NCBI GenBank assembly: GCA_016787345.1 | Contig: JAEUUU010000113.1 | Span: 1-40,900, forward strand | DNA: 40,900 nucleotides | Source of the DNA: Saprospiraceae bacterium | GTDB taxonomy: Bacteria > Bacteroidota > Bacteroidia > Chitinophagales > Saprospiraceae | Direction: 5' to 3' | Part shown: piece after piece, positions 1-7,788 of the stretch | Layout of the letters: each line of letters begins with the position of its first letter | Position numbering within the stretch: position 1 is the first letter of the stretch | The notes under the pieces: model-generated | What the model was told of the DNA's origin: nothing | Database searches by the model: none | What the model saw: the letters and a program-made list of their open reading frames with translations, nothing else | Position numbers and translations under genes: made by a program

Positions 1-22
1 TCACGGCCCATTTCGAGCCGCT

Positions 23-1255
23 TTAAATATCCGGCTCCACTTGGGTATGCACCAAATCCTCGATGGTCTCCCGCCGGCGGATCAAATGCGCTTTGCCCTC
101 GTATAACAGCACCTCGGCCGGGCGCGGACGGGAGTTGTAGTTGGAGGCCATCATCCAGCCGTAGGCGCCGGCGTTGTAAAAGCACAGAACATCCCCTTCC
201 ACCACCTCCGGAATGCGGCGGTCGCTGGCAAAGGTGTCGGTCTCGCAAATATTGCCCACCACGGTGTAAATACGCGGTTTGAACTGGGGCTCGGTCACGT
301 TCACGATTTTGTGGTAGGAGCCGTAGAACATAGGCCGGATGAGGTGGTTGAAGCCCGAATCGACGCCGACGAACACGGTGGAGGTGGTTTGTTTGACCAG
401 CGTGCATTTCACAAACAGGTAGCCCGCCTCGCTGACGAGGAATTTACCGGGCTCGAACATCAGGGTGAGCTCCCGGCCATACTCGGCGCAGAACGCGGCA
501 AAGCGGCGGCTGAGCTTCTCACCCAGTTCTTCCACGTCGGTCTCGATATCGTCGGGTTTATACGGCACCTTGAAGCCGCTGCCCAGGTCGATGTATTGCA
601 AATCCGGGAATTTTCTGGCCGCTTCGAACAAAATTTCAGCCCCGCGCAAAAAGACGTCGACATCCAGAATGTCCGAACCGGTGTGCATGTGCAAACCTTC
701 GATGCGGAGGCCCTGGCTCTCCACGACGCGCAGCACGTGCGGCAACTGGTGTATACTGATCCCGAATTTCGAATCGATGTGCCCCACACTGATCTTTTCA
801 TTGCCGCCGGCCATCAGGTGCGGGTTGATGCGGATGCACACCGGCACGTCGCGGTGGTGCAGGCCCCAGTTTTCGAGCATGGGAATAGCGTCGATATTGA
901 TCTTGACGCCCAGCCGGACGGCTTCTTCGTATTCGTCGGCGCCGGCAAAATTGGGGGTGTACAGGATGTCGGCTGCCGGAAAACCCGCCAGCAGACCGAG
1001 TTGCACCTCCTCGATGGAAACGCAGTCGAGCCCTGCGCCCCATTGGCGGAACAGGCGCATGACCGCCAGATTGGTCAGCGCCTTGCAGGCGTAGTGAATG
1101 TGCAGTTTGGGGTAGGGAAATGCCTGGGTAAGGCGTTCGTACTGCCGGCGCATGATCGCTGCGTCGTAGACGTACAGCGGGGTGCCGTAGGTTTTGCAAA
1201 GGTCGAGCGGATCGATGCCGCCGTCAAACTGGTATTTGCCGTCGAGGAGTTGCAC
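23..1255 (-). CDS. lysA: Diaminopimelate decarboxylase
   Basis: Last step of lysine synthesis: PLP-dependent decarboxylation of meso-diaminopimelate to L-lysine in the cytosol. Visible family motifs are the PLP lysine in HYACKALTN (about K58 from this start), HMHTGSD, the glycine loop DLGSGFKVPY, EPGKFLV, the CETDTF segment of the substrate site, and GAYGWMMASNYNSRPRP near the end. Length is about 410 residues, normal for the family. An in-frame ATG lies at 1306, but a TACCTTTG promoter box sits at 1288-1281 inside that longer frame, so transcription should begin downstream of it. The GTG at 1255 gives an N-terminus V/M-QLLDGKYQF that fits. The gene is transcribed away from the sigma-factor gene. 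Function is near certain; the start is inferred. Confidence 0.93.
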   Translation of the reverse strand: MQLLDGKYQFDGGIDPLDLCKTYGTPLYVYDAAIMRRQYERLTQAFPYPKLHIHYACKALTNLAVMRLFRQWGAGLDCVSIEEVQLGLLAGFPAADILYTPNFAGADEYEEAVRLGVKINIDAIPMLENWGLHHRDVPVCIRINPHLMAGGNEKISVGHIDSKFGISIHQLPHVLRVVESQGLRIEGLHMHTGSDILDVDVFLRGAEILFEAARKFPDLQYIDLGSGFKVPYKPDDIETDVEELGEKLSRRFAAFCAEYGRELTLMFEPGKFLVSEAGYLFVKCTLVKQTTSTVFVGVDSGFNHLIRPMFYGSYHKIVNVTEPQFKPRIYTVVGNICETDTFASDRRIPEVVEGDVLCFYNAGAYGWMMASNYNSRPRPAEVLLYEGKAHLIRRRETIEDLVHTQVEPDI

Positions 1256-1280
1256 GGGTAGTTTTGTGTTGATGAAGGCG

Positions 1281-1288
1281 CAAAGGTA
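1281..1288 (-). promoter_or_regulatory. Bacteroidota -7 promoter box of lysA
   Basis: On the minus strand this reads TACCTTTG, a perfect match to the TAnnTTTG -7 consensus of Bacteroidota housekeeping promoters. A TTTG lies 15 bases upstream (1307-1304), closer than usual, so the -33 element is doubtful. The box falls inside the longest lysA reading frame and argues for the GTG start at 1255. Confidence 0.6.
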
Positions 1289-1382
1289 AGTTTTCAGAAA
1301 AGTCAAATTTATTTTTCCCGATACCCGCCAAAAAACGGGGAAGGCCGCATCTTTCCGTCTGTATCAACAAAAAATCACTACC

Positions 1383-1913
1383 GTGAACGAAGCCGAACTC
1401 CTCGACCGGCTGAAAGCCCAGGATCGCGCGGCCCAAAAATGGCTGTACGATCGCTACGCCCCGCTGATGTTCAGCGTTTGCCGGCGCTATCTGCGTTCGC
1501 GGGAAGACGCCGAGGAGGCGCTCGTGAGCGGGTTTTTCAAAGTGTTCGACCAAATTGAAAGTTACTCCGGCATGGGCAGTTTCGAGGGCTGGATTCGCAA
1601 AATCGTCGTCAATGAATCCCTGATGAAACTCCGGAAAAGCAATCTGCTGCTTTTTCCGGGCGACGAACTGATGCATCCCGATTCGACCGACGGGTTTTCC
1701 ATCGAAGCCGAATTGTCGGCGCGGGAAATTCTCGAATTACTCGATAAATTGCCCACCGGTTACCGCACCGTATTCAACCTGTACGTCATCGAAGGTTTCA
1801 AACACCATGAAATCGCTGATACGCTTGGTATAAGCATCAACACCAGTAAATCGCAGTTGATCCTTGCCAAGGAAAAATTGCGGCAGTTGCTCAAATCCAA
1901 AGGCATCTTTTGA
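1383..1913 (+). CDS. ECF-type RNA polymerase sigma factor
   Basis: A 176-residue sigma-70 family protein of the extracytoplasmic-function class, which directs RNA polymerase to a dedicated promoter set. The sigma-2 region spans about residues 18-85 (WLYDRYAPLMFSVCRRYL, then EDAEEALVSGFFKVF and FEGWIRKIVVNESL). Sigma-4 spans about 112-170, with LPTGYRTVFNLYVIEGFKHHEIA leading into the helix-turn-helix and SKSQLILAKEKL. The start is GTG at 1383. A 54-base spacer with a heptamer repeat separates it from a 77-residue membrane protein that could be its control partner. No classical anti-sigma gene is adjacent, and the regulon cannot be read from this window. Confidence 0.93.
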   Translation: MNEAELLDRLKAQDRAAQKWLYDRYAPLMFSVCRRYLRSREDAEEALVSGFFKVFDQIESYSGMGSFEGWIRKIVVNESLMKLRKSNLLLFPGDELMHPDSTDGFSIEAELSAREILELLDKLPTGYRTVFNLYVIEGFKHHEIADTLGISINTSKSQLILAKEKLRQLLKSKGIF

Positions 1914-1930
1914 TCAACCCCGACCGCCCC

Positions 1931-1958
1931 CCCAAAACCCAAAACCCAAAACCCAAAA
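1931..1958 (+). repeat. Four perfect tandem copies of CCCAAAA
   Basis: Four head-to-tail copies of the heptamer CCCAAAA lie in the 54-base spacer between the sigma-factor stop and the ATG of the small membrane protein, ending 9 bases before that ATG. Upstream Cs extend the C-run at the left edge. Such a tract could vary in copy number and change the spacing before the start codon; this consequence is inferred. Confidence 0.9.
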
Positions 1959-1967
1959 CCATCAACA

Positions 1968-2201
1968 ATGCCTGATATTTTTGATTTTTTCAAAGAAAAC
2001 GAGTCCAAACTGCAGGAGCGTCCTTCGGAGCAGGTCTGGCAAAAGCTGGAACAGCGACTCGAAAAAAAGAACCGGCGCCGGGATCGGGGCCGCCGGCGGG
2101 GCATTCGTTTCCTGCAACTCGGCACGGTGGCGCTGATGCTGTTGCTGCTGCTTTTGGCCGCGGCCATGGTGTGGTACTTTTACAAGCAAGGCGGGCATTG
2201 A
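1968..2201 (+). CDS. Small single-pass membrane protein downstream of the sigma factor
   Basis: A 77-residue protein I do not recognise as a named family. Residues 1-32 are charged and helical (DIFDFFKENESKLQERPSEQ, then WQKLEQRLEKK). Residues 33-47 are a run of Arg/Lys. Residues 48-71 form one strong hydrophobic helix (LLLLLLAAAMVWYF). By the positive-inside rule the N-terminal part should be cytosolic. Its place 54 bases after an ECF sigma gene, with a cytosolic helical arm and one membrane anchor, resembles a minimal anti-sigma factor, but it is far shorter than known ones and no anti-sigma domain is recognisable. It could equally be an unrelated membrane peptide. Confidence 0.75.
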   Translation: MPDIFDFFKENESKLQERPSEQVWQKLEQRLEKKNRRRDRGRRRGIRFLQLGTVALMLLLLLLAAAMVWYFYKQGGH

Positions 2202-2228
2202 CGGGAGCTGCCAAAACTTCTTACCTTG
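2198..2228 (+). promoter_or_regulatory. Probable promoter of the glycosyltransferase gene
   Basis: TTG at 2198-2200, a 21-base spacer, then TACCTTG at 2222-2228, a one-base-short version of the TAnnTTTG box. It lies 44 bases before the ATG at 2272 and overlaps the stop of the small membrane protein. Confidence 0.45.
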
Positions 2229-2271
2229 CGGCCCTGATCCGTCATTATCCTCCGACTACCACCTCCTGTTT

Positions 2272-4485
2272 ATGGCAAAATCCGGCAAACCCAACCCCCG
2301 GCCGCAAAACCGCCCTGCTACACCCACTTCCGCTCCCAAAGCCGAAACGCCCGCCCGCGACTGGCTGGCGCGGCCTGAATCCGGTTTTGACGCCGGTCTG
2401 CGCAAGATATTTTTCGGCGTGGCCGGTTTCGCCCTGCTCGTCATGCTTTGGCTGGCCATGGGTTCCGGCGTCAATGCCGACGACAAATACCAGGTGGATT
2501 ATTCCAACAAACTGGTCAATTATTACGGCACTTTCGGAAAAGACACAGCCGCGCTGAACATCCCCGACGGCAACATGCACCTCTACGGCGGTTTTTTTGA
2601 AATTGTGACGGGGTTTACGAATAAAACGCTGGGTTTCAAAGACAACGAGGCGGCCTACCACCACGTTCGGCACTTGTGGAGCGCGTTTTTCGGCTGGATG
2701 GCGATCTTTTTTGCCGCGCTGTTTGCCAAACAAATAGCCGGATGGCGCGCCGGGCTGATTGCGCTGGTCATCCTGTTTTTGTCGCCGCGCTTTCTCGGCG
2801 ATTCGTTTATGAATCCCAAGGACATCCCCTTCGCGGCGGGTTACATGTTGTCGATCTATTCCATCGCCGCTGTTCTCGACCGCATGCCGTCGCCCCGCCG
2901 GCTCGATCTGGCGGGACTGGTCGTCGGACTCGCGATTGCCCTGGCTACCCGTGCGGGTGGTTTGTTGGCATTCGGCTGGCTGTTTATGTTTGGCGGCTTG
3001 CATTTTTTGTTGAAAAACGGCGGATTGAAAGCGTTTTCCAATACCCGGGTCCTGGGCCGCTACCTGCTGGTCCTGGGAGGCGCCGCTGTCGCCGGCTACG
3101 TTTTGGCTGTCTTGTTCTGGCCCTATGCGCTGCAAAGTCCGCTGAAAAACCCCTTCGTCGCCCTGTCCAAATTTGCCGAACTGGAAGTTCGTATCCGGGT
3201 GTTGTATGAAGGCGCGAATATGATGTCGGACGTGACGCCCTGGCACTACCCCCTGAAATGGATCGTGTACACGATTCCGCTGGCTGCCCTGGCGGGCCTG
3301 CTGGGTTCGGTGGTTTTTTTGCCGAAGCTGTTGAAAAAATACAACCCGCTCTGGGTTGGCATGGCCTTGCTGACCGGCGTTTTCCCGGTTTTTTACATTA
3401 TTTACAAAGACTCGGTGATCCACGACGGCTGGCGTCACCTCACATTTGCCTATCCGCCTCTGGTCGTCATGGCGGCCTTGTTCTGGAACGAGTTGGCAGC
3501 TTTTTTCAGCGGTAAAAAAGCCATTCAATATGCTGTATTCGGTGCAATGGCCCTTTTGTTGGCTGATGCCACCTTTTTCATTGCTGCCAACCGGCAGTAT
3601 CCCTACGTGTATTTTAACCCGCTGGAAGGCGGCACCAAGGGCGCTTTCGGTTATTTCGAAACCGATTACTGGGGCATTAGTACCCGGCAAGGCATCGAAT
3701 GGCTGGAAGAGCAAGGCGTACTCCGGCCCGATATGACCGATACTGTCGTGATTGCCACGAATATGCACTTCCCGGCCAAACCTTTCGTCAGTAAATACGG
3801 CAACAAAGTCAGGCTCCGCTATCTCAAATGGGATCGCCGCTACGACGAGGCCTGGGACTACGCCTTGTATCCCACGCGTTTCATCGACGGCTCGGCCCTG
3901 CAACGCGGCAAATGGCCGCCCGACAACACCATCCACACCATCGACGCCGGCGGGGCGCCCTTGCTGGCCATCCTGCGCGATACGGCCCACTATTGTTTTC
4001 AGGGCAACGACGCCACCAAAAAGGGCGATTACGTCACTGCAATCGACCGCTACCGCAGAGAAGTCGGCCAGGTGCCCGACAACGAGATTGCCTGGGCCGG
4101 ACTGGCACAGGCGCTTTTGAGCGTCGACAGCCTGGATCAGGCGAAAAGCGCGGCTGAAAAAGCGCTCGAAATTGCTCCTGACGATACGCAGGGCAACAAC
4201 GTGATCGGTTTGTACTGGATCAAAAAAGACAATATCAACAAGGCCAACGACCAGTTTAGCCTGGCCGTCAAACGCGATCCGAGCAATGCCGCGGCCTGGT
4301 ACTATCTGGCGCTGATCGCCAACGACCGCGGCGACCCGCAAACGGCGCTCAACCACCTGCAAAAATCGATACGCGCCGCGCCATCTTTCCGTCAGGCATA
4401 CGAACTGGCCGCGCAGATTTATGAAGAAAACGGCAACCCGTCCGCTGCACAGCAATACCGCGCTGCGCTCGGAAAACTGAAATAA
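2272..4485 (+). CDS. GT-C type membrane glycosyltransferase with C-terminal TPR repeats
   Basis: A 737-residue polytopic protein resembling family 39 / ArnT-like glycosyltransferases, which move a sugar from a lipid-linked donor to an acceptor on the outer face of the inner membrane. A Pro/Ala-rich cytosolic tail (1-35) precedes the first membrane helix (about 45-63). Then comes an external loop with an acidic pair D70-D71, where GT-C enzymes place catalytic acids, and about ten more hydrophobic segments up to residue 440. RFLGDSFMNPKDIPF is a conserved-looking loop of this class. The last 170 residues are soluble and hold about four to five TPR units (for example AWAGLAQALLSVDSLDQAKSAAEK, split as TPR helices). 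The substrate is unknown. A methyltransferase gene follows after 8 bases, probably in the same operon. Confidence 0.82.
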   Translation: MAKSGKPNPRPQNRPATPTSAPKAETPARDWLARPESGFDAGLRKIFFGVAGFALLVMLWLAMGSGVNADDKYQVDYSNKLVNYYGTFGKDTAALNIPDGNMHLYGGFFEIVTGFTNKTLGFKDNEAAYHHVRHLWSAFFGWMAIFFAALFAKQIAGWRAGLIALVILFLSPRFLGDSFMNPKDIPFAAGYMLSIYSIAAVLDRMPSPRRLDLAGLVVGLAIALATRAGGLLAFGWLFMFGGLHFLLKNGGLKAFSNTRVLGRYLLVLGGAAVAGYVLAVLFWPYALQSPLKNPFVALSKFAELEVRIRVLYEGANMMSDVTPWHYPLKWIVYTIPLAALAGLLGSVVFLPKLLKKYNPLWVGMALLTGVFPVFYIIYKDSVIHDGWRHLTFAYPPLVVMAALFWNELAAFFSGKKAIQYAVFGAMALLLADATFFIAANRQYPYVYFNPLEGGTKGAFGYFETDYWGISTRQGIEWLEEQGVLRPDMTDTVVIATNMHFPAKPFVSKYGNKVRLRYLKWDRRYDEAWDYALYPTRFIDGSALQRGKWPPDNTIHTIDAGGAPLLAILRDTAHYCFQGNDATKKGDYVTAIDRYRREVGQVPDNEIAWAGLAQALLSVDSLDQAKSAAEKALEIAPDDTQGNNVIGLYWIKKDNINKANDQFSLAVKRDPSNAAAWYYLALIANDRGDPQTALNHLQKSIRAAPSFRQAYELAAQIYEENGNPSAAQQYRAALGKLK

Positions 4486-4493
4486 ACCACCGG

Positions 4494-5315
4494 ATGAACT
4501 TCAAGTTTTTATTCCCGAGCTTCCGAAATCGCTACACATTCGTCCGGAAAAAACTGCAAAAACTCGCTTCCCGGCATCAGTTCGAAAACGGTCTGAACCT
4601 GGGTACGGGCGAAGGCGATTACGACCGTATGATCGCCGGTTTCTGCCAGTCGGTGGTTGGTTGCGACGTCAATGAAGAAGATATCCGGCACGCACAGGCA
4701 CTCAACAAAGGGGTGATGAACCTCCGCTACGAGCTAAACGACGCTCTGAACCTGAGTTACCCCGACGCCTCTTTCGATCTGCTGGTGTCCTGCGAGGTGA
4801 TCGAGCACGTAGGCCAACCTGCCCGTATGGTGCAGGAAATCTCCCGGGTACTGCGCCCGGGCGGCTGGGCCATCCTGACTTTCCCCAGCCGCGAATTTCC
4901 GGTCACCTACGACCCGGTCAACCGCATCTGGCAACTCACCCGGGGCGACGGGAGCCGCGAGTACGCCATTTCGCAGGGCGCCTATGCTTTCGGACACGAT
5001 TACTTGATTGGCGCGGATGATTTTAAAAAATGGGTGCACGAAGCAGGTCTTGAACTGGTCGAATTTCACCCCCTGAGCGGATACCTGGTCGGTTTGCTGG
5101 AAATGTACTGGACCGGTCTGGCGCAAAGCATATTCAAAAAAAATGCGCGAAACGTCACCACCGACAGCAGTTCGGCCCTTACCGTGCGGCCGGCTTCGAC
5201 CAAGGAGCCTTTTCTGGTATTCCTGACCGATGCGATATGCTGGATCGATCGGCATTTATTTCAATGGGGACAGCGGAGCGTGGGAAAAGGCGTGGTGCTT
5301 TGCAAGCCGCTGTAA
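4494..5315 (+). CDS. Class I SAM-dependent methyltransferase
   Basis: A 273-residue methyltransferase of the UbiE/type-11 style. Motif I is LNLGTGEGDYD (about residues 35-44). An acidic residue ending beta-2 is D58 in GCDVN. SFDLLVSCEVIEHV (93-106) is the motif II/III region, and LRPGGWAILTFPSREF follows as in SAM methyltransferases acting on small molecules or lipids. It starts 8 bases after the glycosyltransferase stop, so the two are probably co-transcribed and may act on the same glycan or lipid. The acceptor cannot be read from sequence. The C-terminal 90 residues have few recognisable motifs. Confidence 0.88.
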   Translation: MNFKFLFPSFRNRYTFVRKKLQKLASRHQFENGLNLGTGEGDYDRMIAGFCQSVVGCDVNEEDIRHAQALNKGVMNLRYELNDALNLSYPDASFDLLVSCEVIEHVGQPARMVQEISRVLRPGGWAILTFPSREFPVTYDPVNRIWQLTRGDGSREYAISQGAYAFGHDYLIGADDFKKWVHEAGLELVEFHPLSGYLVGLLEMYWTGLAQSIFKKNARNVTTDSSSALTVRPASTKEPFLVFLTDAICWIDRHLFQWGQRSVGKGVVLCKPL

Positions 5316-5372
5316 CAAGGTAACAAATACGGTCTGAGGCGGATAAACAGGAAACATTACCTTTCAACCGCC

Positions 5373-6074
5373 ATGACACTCCGTTTTCCCGAAGTTTATT
5401 GCGAGCGCTGCAAGCGCCCGGTTCTGCCGCAGCACGTCGACAGAGCCCGGAACAATGCTTTTTGCGATGCTTGTGACTTAACATTCAGCATACCCAAACG
5501 CAAATCAAGCCGCCGCAGAAAAGAAGCGTTTTTGCCGGCGGGCGCGAAAAACATCCGGCTTTCACTGTTTCAGAAGGAAATGGTGATCGACGTCCGCTGG
5601 CGCAAAAACTACCCGATTTCCCGCATTCTGAACATTAAACCACCCGAGTCGCTCGAATTGCATCAGCATCATTCTCGTGAACTCAGAGATACCATTTTCA
5701 TCGTGTATGCCATCGAGGCTATCTATACTTCGCTGCATTACACAATTGGCGCAATCACCCGTACAAGCGCCTATTTATTCAACCGGACCAAAGTAATCGC
5801 AACGAAAGATTACCTGCAGGTCGAACACCGGCCCATTGATGTTTTGCCCGGCGCATTTTTTTCCGCCGCCCAGATCGAACAACTTTCCGTTCGCCCTACA
5901 CTGTTGTGGGAAGGTTCGAAACGTACGCAGGCCACGCTCTTTGTTCGCTTGAAAAACGGGGAGGAGTACGATATTTTATGGGATTTGGAGACGGATGTGC
6001 TGTTGTATCTGGAGCAGGAAATCGAACGATTGCTGGGTATTGAGGATGTCGGTGTTGAAGGGGAAATTATTTGA
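5373..6074 (+). CDS. Unknown protein with N-terminal zinc-ribbon-like cysteines
   Basis: A 233-residue protein whose function I do not recognise. Four cysteines in two CxxC pairs (C10/C13 and C31/C34, within VYCERCKRP and FCDACDLTF) suggest a small zinc-binding knuckle. A basic stretch (KRKSSRRRKEAF) follows, then a mixed alpha/beta body. The C-terminal part (LFVRLKNGEEYDILWDLETDVLLYLEQEIERLLGI) could be a PH-like or membrane-proximal domain, but no clear transmembrane helix is seen. TACCTTTC at 5358-5365, close to a -7 box, precedes the ATG by 7 bases, so it may have its own promoter and a very short leader. It faces the convergent T9SS gene at 6134. Confidence 0.8.
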   Translation: MTLRFPEVYCERCKRPVLPQHVDRARNNAFCDACDLTFSIPKRKSSRRRKEAFLPAGAKNIRLSLFQKEMVIDVRWRKNYPISRILNIKPPESLELHQHHSRELRDTIFIVYAIEAIYTSLHYTIGAITRTSAYLFNRTKVIATKDYLQVEHRPIDVLPGAFFSAAQIEQLSVRPTLLWEGSKRTQATLFVRLKNGEEYDILWDLETDVLLYLEQEIERLLGIEDVGVEGEII

Positions 6075-6133
6075 TGCTGAAAAGTGCGCATACCGCTTGG
6101 GTTGGAGTGCCGCGATTTCAAAAAGATTGAAAA

Positions 6134-7603
6134 TCAAATTTTTACAAACCTTCCAGTCCAATATTTAGCATTATGATACAATACGATATTGTACAATCCT
6201 GCCGGCAGCCCGGTTACATCGATGCAGTCTGGGTCGGAGTCGAATGCAGGAAGGACTGTTTGTCTGCCGTAGGCGTCAATGAGGAAAGCCTGAGGTCTGA
6301 TTCCATCCGGAATTGACATACAAACATTGCTGTTGGTAACCGTTGGGTACAACGCAAGTTGGGAGTCCGATAACGAATGGGTGGATACTGCGCTCAGCGG
6401 GGAGCTCAAGTCGCCCCAGGTATGGCCGTTGGAGGCGCAACCGATCAAGTCTTCGTAAGAATTATAGTTTTTTAAATTTTCATTTTTACTGACCAGTCCA
6501 CAATATTGATCCATGGTCAATCTGATGGAGTAATCGTATGGCATTCCATAAAAACAGTCAGTTACATTGAAGTAATACTTGTAATCAGCCTCAATTCTTT
6601 GGAACCCCGCAGTGTCCACCCAGGCGTTTAACAAAGCTGCCGAACTGCCTTGCCCGCCGCCAAACCATTTCGGCACGCCATTCCAGAAGATTTGAAAATA
6701 GTCGCGATCAAAAGTTTGCACGTAATTCGGATTGATGGAGTAATTCGTCACTGGTGGGTTGCCGCCGCCAGTTGTAGTTTCTTTATACACTTCCCGGACG
6801 CTTTGCAGGATGAGTTGTTCCGAAGTGAAATTAACGGCGGTCAGTGAATCTCGTATCCAACTGGTGATATACATGGTGTTCATTGAATAGGCCATTTCGT
6901 ACTTTTTCCATTTCAGGAGGTCGCCAGGGGCATAGTGGCCAAAGTACGATTCCCAGGATGGAATAAAACCAAAGGTTTGCCCGTCTTTTTCAAAGCCTGA
7001 TATCTCGTATACAGGTCCGATTTGCCCCTGTACCAATAACTGGAAAGGAATAAATCGCAGAAAGCCGGCCTTTTCCGACAATATCAGTTCGATGTTGTTC
7101 AACTCGTTTTGCACCGGTACGGAATTTTGCATAGGTACCATGGAAAAATATTTGACCGGTGTGCTAAGTCCCAGCACATCGATTGTGTCCATACCCGTAC
7201 ACGAAATGACGACATCAGAAAATTCGCTGTTGTTTTCGATCGAAAACGACCAGGAATCACCTACGGAGCACTGTGGGTAGAAATAAGTCTCTCCATTAAA
7301 TCCCCAGGCAGTACCACTTGTTTCCCATGTCCAGAAATAGTTTTCTGGTGTTTCAAACCCATCTTCATAAAGGTCGAGCCATAAGGTGAAAAAACAATCG
7401 CCAAAATATCCTTCAATATATTTCTTGCCGAAGTAATGTGTCGATCCAAGGGGGGCCACTTCGGTAGAGTCGTTATAATACACTTGAAGAGAATCTCCAA
7501 CCTGCCACCAAGTTTTCTGATTAAGCGGGAAAATGTCCCAGTTATTCTGGGCGGCCAGATCAAGTGAAAAAAACAAAAGGGCAGACAAACAAATGTTTTT
7601 CAT
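6134..7603 (-). CDS. T9SS-secreted protein of unknown function
   Basis: A protein of about 489 residues. The start chosen is the third in-frame Met (7603), which gives a clean signal peptide MKNICLSALLFFSLDLAAQ. The longer start at 7621 would add MIKMGS. The body is rich in Tyr, Trp, Ser and Asn and matches no enzyme family I recognise. The last 80 residues are a T9SS type A sorting domain: LALYPTVTNSNVCMSI, then FLIDAYGRQTVL and LPAGLYNIVLYHNAKYWTGRFVKI. Such proteins cross the outer membrane by the type IX system and are released or anchored at the surface. The secretion machinery is not in this window. Confidence 0.85.
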   Translation of the reverse strand: MKNICLSALLFFSLDLAAQNNWDIFPLNQKTWWQVGDSLQVYYNDSTEVAPLGSTHYFGKKYIEGYFGDCFFTLWLDLYEDGFETPENYFWTWETSGTAWGFNGETYFYPQCSVGDSWSFSIENNSEFSDVVISCTGMDTIDVLGLSTPVKYFSMVPMQNSVPVQNELNNIELILSEKAGFLRFIPFQLLVQGQIGPVYEISGFEKDGQTFGFIPSWESYFGHYAPGDLLKWKKYEMAYSMNTMYITSWIRDSLTAVNFTSEQLILQSVREVYKETTTGGGNPPVTNYSINPNYVQTFDRDYFQIFWNGVPKWFGGGQGSSAALLNAWVDTAGFQRIEADYKYYFNVTDCFYGMPYDYSIRLTMDQYCGLVSKNENLKNYNSYEDLIGCASNGHTWGDLSSPLSAVSTHSLSDSQLALYPTVTNSNVCMSIPDGIRPQAFLIDAYGRQTVLPAFDSDPDCIDVTGLPAGLYNIVLYHNAKYWTGRFVKI

Positions 7604-7721
7604 ACTTCCCATTTTTATCAATTAATCAGGTAATATTCATTTATAAATTCATATTAGTGGGTAAATAGACAGATTTTGCCTAAAACTGGCTATTTTTTTG
7701 AGGTTACAGCCGTTCATCCTT

Positions 7722-7749
7722 TTTGCTTGGTATCCAAAATATATCTTTG
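7722..7749 (+). promoter_or_regulatory. Promoter of the carboxyltransferase gene
   Basis: TTTG at 7722-7725, a 16-base spacer and TATCTTTG at 7742-7749, a perfect TAnnTTTG -7 box. The ATG is 39 bases downstream at 7789. The box lies within the upstream part of the open frame, which supports 7789 as the start. Confidence 0.6.
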
Positions 7750-7788
7750 CCCCACACCCGGCCAATCCGCACGTTTTCACCTGTTTTT

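Noticed and set aside
1931-1958. CRISPR-like repeat
   Set aside because: The unit is only 7 bases with no spacers and no cas genes nearby.
2245-4455. A 736-codon open frame on the minus strand opposite the glycosyltransferase
   Set aside because: It mirrors the plus-strand gene, which has clear membrane helices and TPRs; the reverse product is Arg/Gln/Val-rich with no family features.
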